NCBI GenBank assembly: GCA_934692905.1
Contig: CAKUUM010000039.1
Location: forward strand, 1 to 24,579
DNA length: 24,579 nucleotides
Source of the DNA: an uncultured Bacteroidales bacterium
GTDB taxonomy: Bacteria > Bacteroidota > Bacteroidia > Bacteroidales > Paludibacteraceae
Direction: 5' to 3'
Part shown: positions 17,582 through 24,367 of the stretch, piece after piece
Position numbering within the stretch: position 1 is the stretch's first letter
How the letters are laid out: every line of letters begins with the position of its first letter
The notes under the pieces: generated by a model
What the model was told of the DNA's origin: nothing
Database searches by the model: none
What the model saw: only the letters and a program-made list of their open reading frames with translations
Translations under genes and position numbers: made by a program

Positions 17582-18214
17582 ATGCCTACATTGCTGCTCC
17601 TGACTGCGTTGGGAGTAGCCCTGCTTTGCGTCCCGAAAGGCGCACTACACCTCTGCCTCTGCGACCACCACACCCCGTTTCTAGACGCGGTGTTGCCCTG
17701 CTATTCCAACCTCGTTAACTGGCTGCCATACACGGTGATAGCATTGCTGTTGCTGTATCGTGCGGGCTGGTCGGTGTTTCTGGCGGGCGATATGCTGCTG
17801 ACGACCGCGGTGGTGCAACCCATCAAGCACCTCGTCTGCGCACCCCGCCCCCTGACGTGGTTCGCCGAGAACATGCCCGATGTCGTGCTGCCGCTGACCG
17901 ACGGCGTACGCATGAACTATTGGTTGTCGTTCCCTTCGGGGCACACCACCACGTTCTTTGTGCTGTTTTTCACGCTCAGTCTCATTGCCATGACCGACCG
18001 TTGGCGTGGCAAATATCTGTGGTCGCTGCTCTTTTTCCTGCTCGCTGCGGTGGGGGCGTACTCGCGGATTTATCTCAGTCAGCACTTTGCGTTGGATGTC
18101 TTCGCGGGCATGACGGTGGCGATTCTGTGCACCTTGCTGATGTATTTTGTGTATGTTCCCAAGACGATAAACAGCCGTTTTTGGACATGGAATCTCCGCA
18201 AACTGAAAAAATAA
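17582..18214 (+). CDS. PAP2-family membrane phosphatase
   Basis: All three phosphatase motifs are present: KHLVCAPRP (Lys82, Arg89), FPSGH (His121) and SRIYLSQHFALD (Arg162, His168, Asp172), with about six membrane spans in 210 aa. I choose ATG at 17582, 10 bp after the previous stop; an upstream in-frame ATG at 17510 would overlap the nuclease gene by 62 bp and add a polar stretch before the first span. Such enzymes dephosphorylate undecaprenyl diphosphate, phosphatidate or phosphatidylglycerophosphate. With pssA in the same operon a lipid substrate is likely, but which one cannot be told. Confidence 0.85.
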   Translation: MPTLLLLTALGVALLCVPKGALHLCLCDHHTPFLDAVLPCYSNLVNWLPYTVIALLLLYRAGWSVFLAGDMLLTTAVVQPIKHLVCAPRPLTWFAENMPDVVLPLTDGVRMNYWLSFPSGHTTTFFVLFFTLSLIAMTDRWRGKYLWSLLFFLLAAVGAYSRIYLSQHFALDVFAGMTVAILCTLLMYFVYVPKTINSRFWTWNLRKLKK

Positions 18215-18244
18215 CGAAAAAATGCACTTTTTTTTGCCCAAAGA

Positions 18245-18276
18245 TTTGGTGGTATCAAGAAAAAGCAGTACCTTTG
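18245..18276 (+). promoter_or_regulatory. tRNA-Val promoter
   Basis: TTTG (18245-18248), 20 nt, TACCTTTG (18269-18276): exact consensus, same -7 octamer as the tRNA-Met and envelope-operon promoters. Confidence 0.8.
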
Positions 18277-18327
18277 CACCCGCTTTCGAGAAGGAACGAC
18301 TACTAAAAGAAATTCCGACTACGAAAA

Positions 18328-18402
18328 GGGCGTTTAGCTCAGCTGGTTTAGAGCATCTGCCTTACAAGCAGAGGGTCTGCGGTTCGAATCCGTAAACGCC
18401 CA
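18328..18402 (+). tRNA. tRNA-Val (TAC)
   Basis: Cloverleaf with acceptor GGGCGTT/AACGCCC, D-stem GCTC/GAGC, anticodon stem TCTGC/GCAGA with loop CTTACAA (anticodon TAC at 18363-18365), T-stem TGCGG/CCGTA with loop TTCGAAT, discriminator A. CCA is not encoded. Confidence 0.95.
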
Positions 18403-18408
18403 CAAAAG

Positions 18409-18438
18409 AGAGGATTGGTTGAAAACTAGTCCTCTTTT
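18409..18438 (+). terminator. Intrinsic terminator of tRNA-Val
   Basis: AGAGGATT (18409-18416) pairs with AGTCCTCT (18428-18435) with one G-U pair and an 11-nt loop; TTT G TTTG follows. Confidence 0.75.
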
Positions 18439-18545
18439 GTTTGTCTGCATATACTAACTTTCTGTTAGAAGCGAACACACAGGATTTACAAACGTATCGA
18501 ATAGCATGTTTATATGCACAAAAGTTAACATTATCCTTAGAAGAC

Positions 18546-18576
18546 TTGCCAATATCAAATCTTTTGTATATCTTTG
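18546..18576 (+). promoter_or_regulatory. cas9 promoter
   Basis: TTG (18546-18548), 20 nt, TATCTTTG (18569-18576), 47 bp before the cas9 ATG. The interval 18439-18545 holds nothing else I recognise. Confidence 0.75.
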
Positions 18577-18623
18577 CAACACGAAATAAAAACGCGACAT
18601 AAACAACGACAACATCATACACT

Positions 18624-21600
18624 ATGGCAACAAAAAAAATTCTCGGATTAGACTTAGGCACCAACAGCATCGGTTGGGCACTCATTGAAACGGAAAATAA
18701 TAAACCAAAGTCACTTCTGGCATTGGGCAGTCGCATTGTGCCATTAAGTACAGATGATAGCACACAATTCCAAAAGGGGCAGGCAATTACCAAGAATGCT
18801 GACCGCACTCAAAAGCGTACCGCTCGCAAAGGGCTCAATCGCTACCAGATGCGCCGTGCACTACTAACCGAAGAATTGAGATGCCATGGCATGTTGCCCG
18901 ACAGGACAGACGAGAATATCATCGACCTTTGGCGTTTGCGTAGTGACGCTGCCACGGAAGGCAAACAACTTTCTTTGCCGCAGATAGGTCGCGTCTTGTA
19001 CCATATCAACCAAAAACGTGGCTACAAACATTCAAAGGCTGATGTTTCTGCTGACACCAAGCAAACCAAATATGTAGAGGCTGTCAATCAGCGCTATCGC
19101 GATATACAAGCCCTCCACCGGACTATTGGACAATACTTCTACGAACGATTGTTGTCAAGTGCTGTCCAAGCACCTTCTGGACCATATTATACATATCGCA
19201 TCAAGGACAAAGTATTGCCACGCGAGGCATACATTGCTGAGTTTGACCAGATTATGAAGACGCAGCGGGTGTTCTACCCTGATGTGCTTACAGATGAGTT
19301 GATTGACACGCTACGCAATCGCATTATCTTCTACCAGCGTCCGCTAAAGTCTTGCAAGCATTTGGTAGGTCTGTGCGAATTTGAGAAACGTCCTTACAAG
19401 CGGGAGGATGGGCAAATTATCTATAGTGGTCCCAAATGTGCACCGCGCACCTCACCATTGGCGCAACTCTGTACCGTGTGGGAGATGGTCAATAATATCA
19501 CCCTCACCAATCGGCAAAACGAAACCTTCGAAATCACGCAAGCCCAACGCAATGCCATGGCAGATTTTCTCAGCACGCACGACAAAATGGGCGTGAAGGA
19601 TTTGCAGAAGATACTCGGTATCTCCCCAAAGGATGGCTGGTGGGCTGGCAAAGCCATTGGCAAGGGGCTGAAAGGCAACACCACGTTCACACAACTGCGT
19701 GATGCACTGGGCAATCTGCCTAATGCCGAACACCTGTTGGAGATGAAGTTGCCTTTGGTGGACGCCGCAGTAGATACCACTACGGGGGAACTCATCCGAC
19801 AGATCTCACCCCAAGTGGAGGAAGAGCCTTTGTTCCGCTTGTGGCATGTGGTTTATTCTGTACAGAATGAGGAAGAACTGCGCAAGGCTCTGCACAAGCA
19901 GTTTGGTATTGATGATGAAGAAATCATTGCCCGATTGAGCAAAATAGACTTTGTGAAACCCGGTTATGCGAACAAGTCCCACAAGTTCATACGCAAACTA
20001 TTGCCTTACCTGATGGAAGGTTACCAATACCATGAGGCTTGCGCGCATATCGGTGTCAATCACTCGAATAGCCTTACTTCAGAGCAAAACACAGCGCGCC
20101 CGCTATTAGACAAGATACCTCTCTTGGAGAAGAACGAATTGCGCCAACCCGTCATCGAAAAGATTCTCAATCAGATGATTAACGTGGTCAATGCCCTCAA
20201 AGCGGAATATGGCGACATTGACGATGTGCGTATCGAGTTGGCTCGCGAACTGAAATCTTCCAAAGACGAGCGTGAGGCGGCATTCAAGCGCAATAGCGAG
20301 AATGAACGGCAAAACAAGGCTTACGAGGACAGAATACGCGAATATGGCATACGGCCGTCCCGCTCGCGCATTCAGAAATACAAACTGTGGGAGGAAAGCA
20401 ATCACTTGTGTTTTTATTGTGGTAAACCTGTGAATGTCACGGACTTCCTCGCAGGTGCTGAGGTGGAAATAGAGCACATCATCCCGCAAAGTGTGCTTTT
20501 CGATGACAGTTACAGCAACAAAGTATGCGCCTGCCGTGCTTGCAATCAAACCAAAGGAAATAGAACGGCGCGCGAGTTTATGGAGGCGCACTCCCAAGCA
20601 GAATATGAATCCTATCTCCAGCGCGTGGACGATGCTTTTACTACAGACAATAAAGCGCGTCGCATCAGCAAAACCAAGCGCGACCATCTTTTGTGGCGCA
20701 AGGAGGACATTCCGCAAGATTTCATCGACCGCCAACTCCGTCAAAGCCAATATATTGCAAAGAAAGCGGCGGAAATTTTGCGTCAAGGCTACCGCAATGT
20801 ATATGCCACCAGCGGCAGTGTAACCGACTTTTTGCGTCACCAATGGGGATACGATGAAATCCTGCATCACCTCAATTTGCCACGTTACCGGCAGGTTGAG
20901 GGGCTTACGGAAGTGGTTACCTACGACCATTGCGGGCAAGAGCACCAACAAGAACGCATTAAAGGTTGGACGAAACGCCTCGACCATCGCCATCACGCCA
21001 TTGATGCTCTGACTATCGCGCTCACGCAACAAAGTGTCATTCAGCGACTGAATATGCTCAACACCTCCCGCGAACAAATGTTTGATGATTTAGGCAAACG
21101 CATTGATACTCCCGAATACACGGAAAAGCGTTCTTTGTTGGAGAGATGGGTTGATGCTCAGCCGCACTTCTCTGTACAGGATGTGACGAATAAAGTGGAC
21201 GGCATCTTGATATCCTTCCGTGCGGGCAAGCGTGCGACTACGCCTGCTAAACGTGCTGTCTATCAGAATGGCAAGCGGCATATTGTGCAAACGGGGCTGC
21301 AAGTGCCGCGTGGCGCGCTCTCCGAAGAAACCGTATATGGCAAATTGGGCAACAAGTATGTGGTGAAATACCCGCTTGATCACCCGAGTATGAAAGTGGA
21401 GGACATCGTGGACCCCACCATCCGCGAGATTGTCCGCACACGTCTCAACGCCTTTGGCGGCAAGGCAAAAGACGCTTTTGCAGAACACATCTATTCGGAT
21501 GCCGCACACCAAATGCAAATCCGAACGGTTCGCTGCTACACAGGATTGCAGGATAAGGCGGTCTCGCCGGTACGTTTCAACGAACAAGGTGAGCCCATCG

Positions 21601-22133
21601 CCTTTGTCAAGATGGGAAACAACCACCATATTGCCATCTACCGCGATGCCAAGGGGCAATATCAGGAGTCGGTAGTCTCGTTTTGGCAGGCGGTGGAGCG
21701 CAAACGTTACGGCATACCCGTGGTGATAGAGCACCCACATGAAGTATGGGATAAACTGATAAATTCAGAGGGCATTCCGCAGGACTTCTTGGAAACGCTT
21801 CCGCATGATGATTGGGAGTTTGTCGTGTCGTTGCAGCAAAACGAGATGTTCATCCTCGGCATGGATGACGCTGATTTTGAGGCGGCTATGGAGCAGAAAG
21901 ACTATTGTACACTCAACAAGTACTTGTATAGAGTGCAGAAAATATCCTCCAAAGAGTATTGTTTCCGTTATCACACAGAAACAAGCGTGGATGACAAATA
22001 CGATGGTATAACAAACCCGAATATCAGCATAGAACTACAAAAATTAAAGAGACTTAAAAGTTTTGGAGCATTTTTCTCCCAGCACCCTCACAAAGTCCGT
22101 ATTAACCTCTTAGGCGAAATCTCTGCATTATGA
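18624..22133 (+). CDS. cas9: Type II-C CRISPR effector nuclease Cas9
   Basis: The 1169-aa protein has every expected part. RuvC-I is GLDLGTNSIGWAL with Asp10. An Arg-rich bridge helix follows (about 60-85; RTARKGLNRYQMRR). A helical recognition lobe runs to about 520. RuvC-II is VRIELAREL with Glu538. The HNH domain has EIEHIIPQS with catalytic His618 and Asn641, and a zinc site formed by two CxxC pairs (Cys596/599 and Cys637/640). RuvC-III is DHRHHAIDAL with His791 and Asp794. The PAM-interacting region is C-terminal. Size, the short recognition lobe and absence of csn2 or cas4 place it in type II-C. It appears active. The final codons overlap cas1 as ATGA, so both are on one transcript. Confidence 0.98.
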   Translation: MATKKILGLDLGTNSIGWALIETENNKPKSLLALGSRIVPLSTDDSTQFQKGQAITKNADRTQKRTARKGLNRYQMRRALLTEELRCHGMLPDRTDENIIDLWRLRSDAATEGKQLSLPQIGRVLYHINQKRGYKHSKADVSADTKQTKYVEAVNQRYRDIQALHRTIGQYFYERLLSSAVQAPSGPYYTYRIKDKVLPREAYIAEFDQIMKTQRVFYPDVLTDELIDTLRNRIIFYQRPLKSCKHLVGLCEFEKRPYKREDGQIIYSGPKCAPRTSPLAQLCTVWEMVNNITLTNRQNETFEITQAQRNAMADFLSTHDKMGVKDLQKILGISPKDGWWAGKAIGKGLKGNTTFTQLRDALGNLPNAEHLLEMKLPLVDAAVDTTTGELIRQISPQVEEEPLFRLWHVVYSVQNEEELRKALHKQFGIDDEEIIARLSKIDFVKPGYANKSHKFIRKLLPYLMEGYQYHEACAHIGVNHSNSLTSEQNTARPLLDKIPLLEKNELRQPVIEKILNQMINVVNALKAEYGDIDDVRIELARELKSSKDEREAAFKRNSENERQNKAYEDRIREYGIRPSRSRIQKYKLWEESNHLCFYCGKPVNVTDFLAGAEVEIEHIIPQSVLFDDSYSNKVCACRACNQTKGNRTAREFMEAHSQAEYESYLQRVDDAFTTDNKARRISKTKRDHLLWRKEDIPQDFIDRQLRQSQYIAKKAAEILRQGYRNVYATSGSVTDFLRHQWGYDEILHHLNLPRYRQVEGLTEVVTYDHCGQEHQQERIKGWTKRLDHRHHAIDALTIALTQQSVIQRLNMLNTSREQMFDDLGKRIDTPEYTEKRSLLERWVDAQPHFSVQDVTNKVDGILISFRAGKRATTPAKRAVYQNGKRHIVQTGLQVPRGALSEETVYGKLGNKYVVKYPLDHPSMKVEDIVDPTIREIVRTRLNAFGGKAKDAFAEHIYSDAAHQMQIRTVRCYTGLQDKAVSPVRFNEQGEPIAFVKMGNNHHIAIYRDAKGQYQESVVSFWQAVERKRYGIPVVIEHPHEVWDKLINSEGIPQDFLETLPHDDWEFVVSLQQNEMFILGMDDADFEAAMEQKDYCTLNKYLYRVQKISSKEYCFRYHTETSVDDKYDGITNPNISIELQKLKRLKSFGAFFSQHPHKVRINLLGEISAL

Positions 22134-23062
22134 TTAAGCGCGTCCTTTGTTTCACCAACCCCGCCTATTTGAGCCTGCGCCTCAAACAGATGGTCGTCGA
22201 AATCCCCGAGGTCGTCTATGGCAAGGGGCTGCTCGACTCGCTCCGCCAACAGGGTGTGCGCACCGTCCCCATCGAGGACATCGGCGTTGTGGTGCTTGAT
22301 AACAAGCAAATTATTATCACACAGGCACTTATGGCAACGCTACTTGACAACAATGTCGCCATCGTCACCTGCGACGACTGCCATCACCCCGTCGGGCTCT
22401 TCCTCCCCTTGGACGGGCACACCCTCCAAAACGAGCGTTTCCGCGAGCAACTCAACGCCTCCGAACCCCTCCGCAAGCAGATGTGGCAACAGACCGTCAC
22501 CGCCAAAATCCTCGGACAAGCCTTCGTCCTCCGTACGCAACACATTGAGAATCAGAACCTCCTCGCATGGTCAAAGTCCGTCCGTTCAGGTGACACAGAC
22601 AACCTCGAGGGGCGTGCGGCTGCTTACTATTGGCGCAACATCTTTGGCGACCCCGACTTCGTCCGTGGGCAGGAGGGCGACCCGCCCAACAACCTCCTCA
22701 ACTACGGCTACGCCATTGTCCGCGCCATGGTGGCACGCGCATTAGTCGCCGCCGGCTTGCTCCCCACGCTCGGCATTCACCACCACAACCGCTACAACGC
22801 CTACTGCCTTGCCGACGACATCATGGAGTCCTACCGCCCCTACGTGGACTTGACCGTGCTTGATATCCGCCAACGCTACCCTGACATCTCCCAACTCACC
22901 ACCGACATCAAGCGTGACCTCCTGAGTATCAGCACCATGGACGTCCTTATTGAGGGCAAGCGCAGCCCGATGATGATTGCCGTTCAGACCACAGCAAACA
23001 GCGTCCAACGTTGTTTTTCGGGCGAATCTCGCAAAATCATTTACCCGGATTGGTCGTTGTAA
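22130..23062 (+). CDS. cas1: CRISPR integrase Cas1 (type II-C)
   Basis: The 310-aa protein fits type II Cas1 from end to end. Metal-binding residues are visible: Glu160 in DNLEGRAAAYYW, the His217 region in LGIHHHNRYNAYCLADD, and the acidic DDIMESYRP stretch (Asp229/Asp230, Glu233). It forms the integrase with Cas2 that inserts new spacers. The start codon lies in the cas9 stop (ATGA). Unusually, cas2 does not follow directly: 236 bp of non-coding DNA and a separate 104-aa gene lie between. Confidence 0.97.
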   Translation: MIKRVLCFTNPAYLSLRLKQMVVEIPEVVYGKGLLDSLRQQGVRTVPIEDIGVVVLDNKQIIITQALMATLLDNNVAIVTCDDCHHPVGLFLPLDGHTLQNERFREQLNASEPLRKQMWQQTVTAKILGQAFVLRTQHIENQNLLAWSKSVRSGDTDNLEGRAAAYYWRNIFGDPDFVRGQEGDPPNNLLNYGYAIVRAMVARALVAAGLLPTLGIHHHNRYNAYCLADDIMESYRPYVDLTVLDIRQRYPDISQLTTDIKRDLLSISTMDVLIEGKRSPMMIAVQTTANSVQRCFSGESRKIIYPDWSL

Positions 23063-23131
23063 CAACCATGATACACCGCCGACCATGTCGCAGTTTGTAG
23101 CATATAACCTCGTGTATTTCTCGTATTAATT

Positions 23132-23164
23132 ACGGCAACGACACGGCAACGAGACGGCAACGAC
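23132..23164. repeat. Three tandem 11-bp repeats between cas1 and the small gene
   Basis: ACGGCAACGAC, ACGGCAACGAG and ACGGCAACGAC lie head to tail. Part of the 236-bp gap 23063-23298, which also holds a hairpin (ACGGC GTA GCCGT, 23230-23242), a 14-bp palindrome (23244-23257) and a possible minus-strand promoter, but no long reading frame. Confidence 0.85.
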
Positions 23165-23260
23165 AACCGAGCCTTACGAGTGCTTGGTGCGACTATATCG
23201 AATGAATTTTATGAATAATGTGTGGCAATACGGCGTAGCCGTCCGTTTTATAAAACGCCC

Positions 23261-23291
23261 CAACGATATATTTTTCAACATCTTAAATCAA
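23261..23291 (-). promoter_or_regulatory. Possible minus-strand promoter in the cas1 to small-gene gap
   Basis: Minus strand: TTG (23291-23289), 20 nt, TATCGTTG (23268-23261), seven of the eight -7 positions as judged against TAnnTTTG. Transcription would start near 23254 at the palindrome and run toward cas1, through a stretch with weak similarity to an anti-repeat (23194-23210). Confidence 0.35.
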
Positions 23292-23298
23292 CAATTCT

Positions 23299-23613
23299 AT
23301 GGCAAAAGCAGATTTGGAAGTCCCCTTTGCGGGCATTCACGGCAGAATCGGGCACGATAGTGAAATCTACTACACGCAACGATACGGCAGAACTGTCGTT
23401 TCCAACTACCCAAAACACCGCAACCCGAAGACCATTTCCGACCACCAGAAGGCGCTAAACGCCAATTTCCAAGCGGCAGTACAGCGTGCCGGTGCCGAAC
23501 TCTCCGACCCTGTCCGCCGTACCCATTGGCAGACGCTTTTCGACCAACAGCCCGCCCCGCCCAAATACAAAGTCCTCCGCAACTTTGTCATTGCCCAACT
23601 CACCAAAAAATGA
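23299..23613 (+). CDS. Small conserved-type protein of unknown function between cas1 and cas2
   Basis: A 104-aa basic, soluble protein without signal peptide or membrane span. It starts MAKADLEVPFAGIHGRIG, has a Tyr-rich centre (EIYYTQRYGRTVV), a probable helix (HQKALNANFQAAVQRAG), a Pro-rich PAPPKYK linker and ends NFVIAQLTKK. I recall small Bacteroidales proteins with similar N- and C-terminal patterns that are not tied to CRISPR loci, but know no function. It lies between cas1 and cas2, in the same direction, 54 bp before cas2. It could be an adaptation accessory, a regulator, a Cas9 or Cas1 inhibitor, or an unrelated insertion. No catalytic motif is seen. Confidence 0.75.
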   Translation: MAKADLEVPFAGIHGRIGHDSEIYYTQRYGRTVVSNYPKHRNPKTISDHQKALNANFQAAVQRAGAELSDPVRRTHWQTLFDQQPAPPKYKVLRNFVIAQLTKK

Positions 23614-23629
23614 AAATAAATATCCAAAT

Positions 23630-23662
23630 AAATCGTACATCGTAAATTTGCAAATCGTACAT
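23630..23662 (+). promoter_or_regulatory. Direct repeat and palindrome just before cas2
   Basis: AAATCGTACAT occurs at 23630-23640 and 23652-23662 (period 22, two helix turns), with the palindrome ATTTGCAAAT at 23646-23655 between and into them. TAAATTTG (23643-23650) matches the -7 promoter element but has no -33 partner at the right distance. The second copy ends 5 bp before the cas2 ATG. This looks like an operator or a small duplication of the start region. Confidence 0.5.
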
Positions 23663-23667
23663 ATTTG

Positions 23668-24000
23668 ATGAACCGGTTTAGCGAATATCGAATTATGTGG
23701 GTATTGGTATTTTTTGATTTGCCGACGGACACGAAGAAGGAGCGCAAGGCGGCAGCCAAGTTCCGCAAGCAGTTGTTGGAGGATGGTTTCACGATGTTTC
23801 AGTTCTCCATTTACTTGCGCCATTGCCCGAGCGCGGAGAATGCCGACGTGCACATACGGCGTGTAAAAAGCGCCTTGCCCGAGTTCGGTAAAGTAGGCAT
23901 CATGCGCATTACGGACAAGCAGTTCGCGGATATGCTCTTGTTCGACTGCCGGCACACCGCCCCCTTGAGCCAACCCGTCCAGCAACTGGAACTATTTTGA
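23668..24000 (+). CDS. cas2: CRISPR adaptation protein Cas2 (type II-C)
   Basis: The 110-aa protein begins MNRFSEYRIMWVLVFFDLPT at ATG 23668; the preceding TTG is less likely. It shows the Cas2 ferredoxin-like pattern: VFFDLP with the conserved Asp after strand 1, FRKQLLEDGFTMFQFSIYLRH, the GKVGIMRITDKQF segment, and the C-terminal QQLELF tail common in type II-C Cas2. It bridges two Cas1 dimers during spacer integration. Confidence 0.97.
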   Translation: MNRFSEYRIMWVLVFFDLPTDTKKERKAAAKFRKQLLEDGFTMFQFSIYLRHCPSAENADVHIRRVKSALPEFGKVGIMRITDKQFADMLLFDCRHTAPLSQPVQQLELF

Positions 24001-24027
24001 CGCCCCCGTCACTTGCACTTTGCACCT

Positions 24028-24214
24028 ACAAGACTAATGGCTACGACTACAATGTTAATGGAGATGCGAATGTTAATATGTGTGGGGACGACGCGTTTCG
24101 CGTCGTAATGTAAGTACGTCGCCGGGAACGCGGACGCCCTCGCGGGGTCCCCGTAAGCCCGTGGACGAAACGGGGTGCTCTCCTCGTCCGCGAGTATGTA
24201 ACCACAAGACTAAT
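24028..24214. other. GC-rich hairpin island flanked by an 11-bp direct repeat
   Basis: No gene is seen between cas2 and the terminator (24001-24284). Inside lie a perfect 8-bp hairpin ACGACGCG TTT CGCGTCGT (24088-24106), an inverted pair CGCGGACG/CGTCCGCG (24129-24136, 24185-24192) and CGGGG T CCCCG (24143-24153). ACAAGACTAAT stands at both edges (24028-24038 and 24204-24214). The GC content is much higher than in the surrounding intergenic DNA. It may be a small non-autonomous element or a structured RNA. Confidence 0.45.
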
Positions 24215-24222
24215 AAAAAGAG

Positions 24223-24254
24223 AATACTGAATTAAATAGATATAAATACTGAAT
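24223..24254. repeat. 10-bp direct repeat with period 22
   Basis: AATACTGAAT at 24223-24232 and 24245-24254. Confidence 0.7.
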
Positions 24255-24284
24255 CCACATCACAAAAACTGGGTACTGATACAG

Positions 24285-24314
24285 AAAAAAGTAGGTCTTC
24301 CGACCTACTTTTTT
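24285..24314. terminator. Strong bidirectional intrinsic terminator
   Basis: GTAGGTC (24291-24297) and GACCTAC (24302-24308) form a perfect stem around a 4-nt loop, with AAAAAA before and TTTTTT after, so it works on both strands. The minus-strand RNA has a GGAA tetraloop of the GNRA type. It may end the cas2 transcript on the plus strand and the anti-repeat RNA on the minus strand. Confidence 0.9.
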
Positions 24315-24367
24315 CTTTCCTATACTTGTGTATAAATTATTGATACTCATCAACTTCCTGATACTAA
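24285..24367 (-). ncRNA. Candidate tracrRNA: anti-repeat plus terminator
   Basis: The stretch 24325-24367 is an inverted, degenerate copy of the CRISPR repeat. In order it can pair with the repeat through 8 bp (TTGTGTAT, 24326-24333), 5 bp (AAATT, 24334-24338), 8 bp (ATTGATAC, 24339-24346), 5 bp (TTCCT, 24355-24359) and 4 bp (ATAC, 24361-24364), about 30 bp in total. On the minus strand it is followed by the terminator at 24314-24285, as expected of a tracrRNA. The tail is short, with one stable hairpin and a possible small one (TATAC ACAA GTATA) overlapping the lower stem. The strand is my best reading, not proven. Confidence 0.55.

Noticed and set aside
18215..18244. A-run and T-run behind the PAP2 gene as intrinsic terminator
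   Set aside because: The possible stem is A-T only with a very small loop; not convincing.
18530..18560. Possible anti-repeat upstream of cas9 (ATCCTT ... TTGC)
   Set aside because: Only two short blocks match and the spacing differs from the repeat; it overlaps the cas9 promoter. Far weaker than the copy at 24325-24367.
18362..18808. 148-aa minus-strand frame across tRNA-Val and the cas9 start
   Set aside because: It overlaps the 3' half of a tRNA gene and the RuvC-I codons; composition is that of a shadow frame.
20106..21077. 323-aa minus-strand frame inside cas9
   Set aside because: Fully antisense to the HNH and RuvC-III parts of cas9, which are clearly coding; no own promoter or domain.
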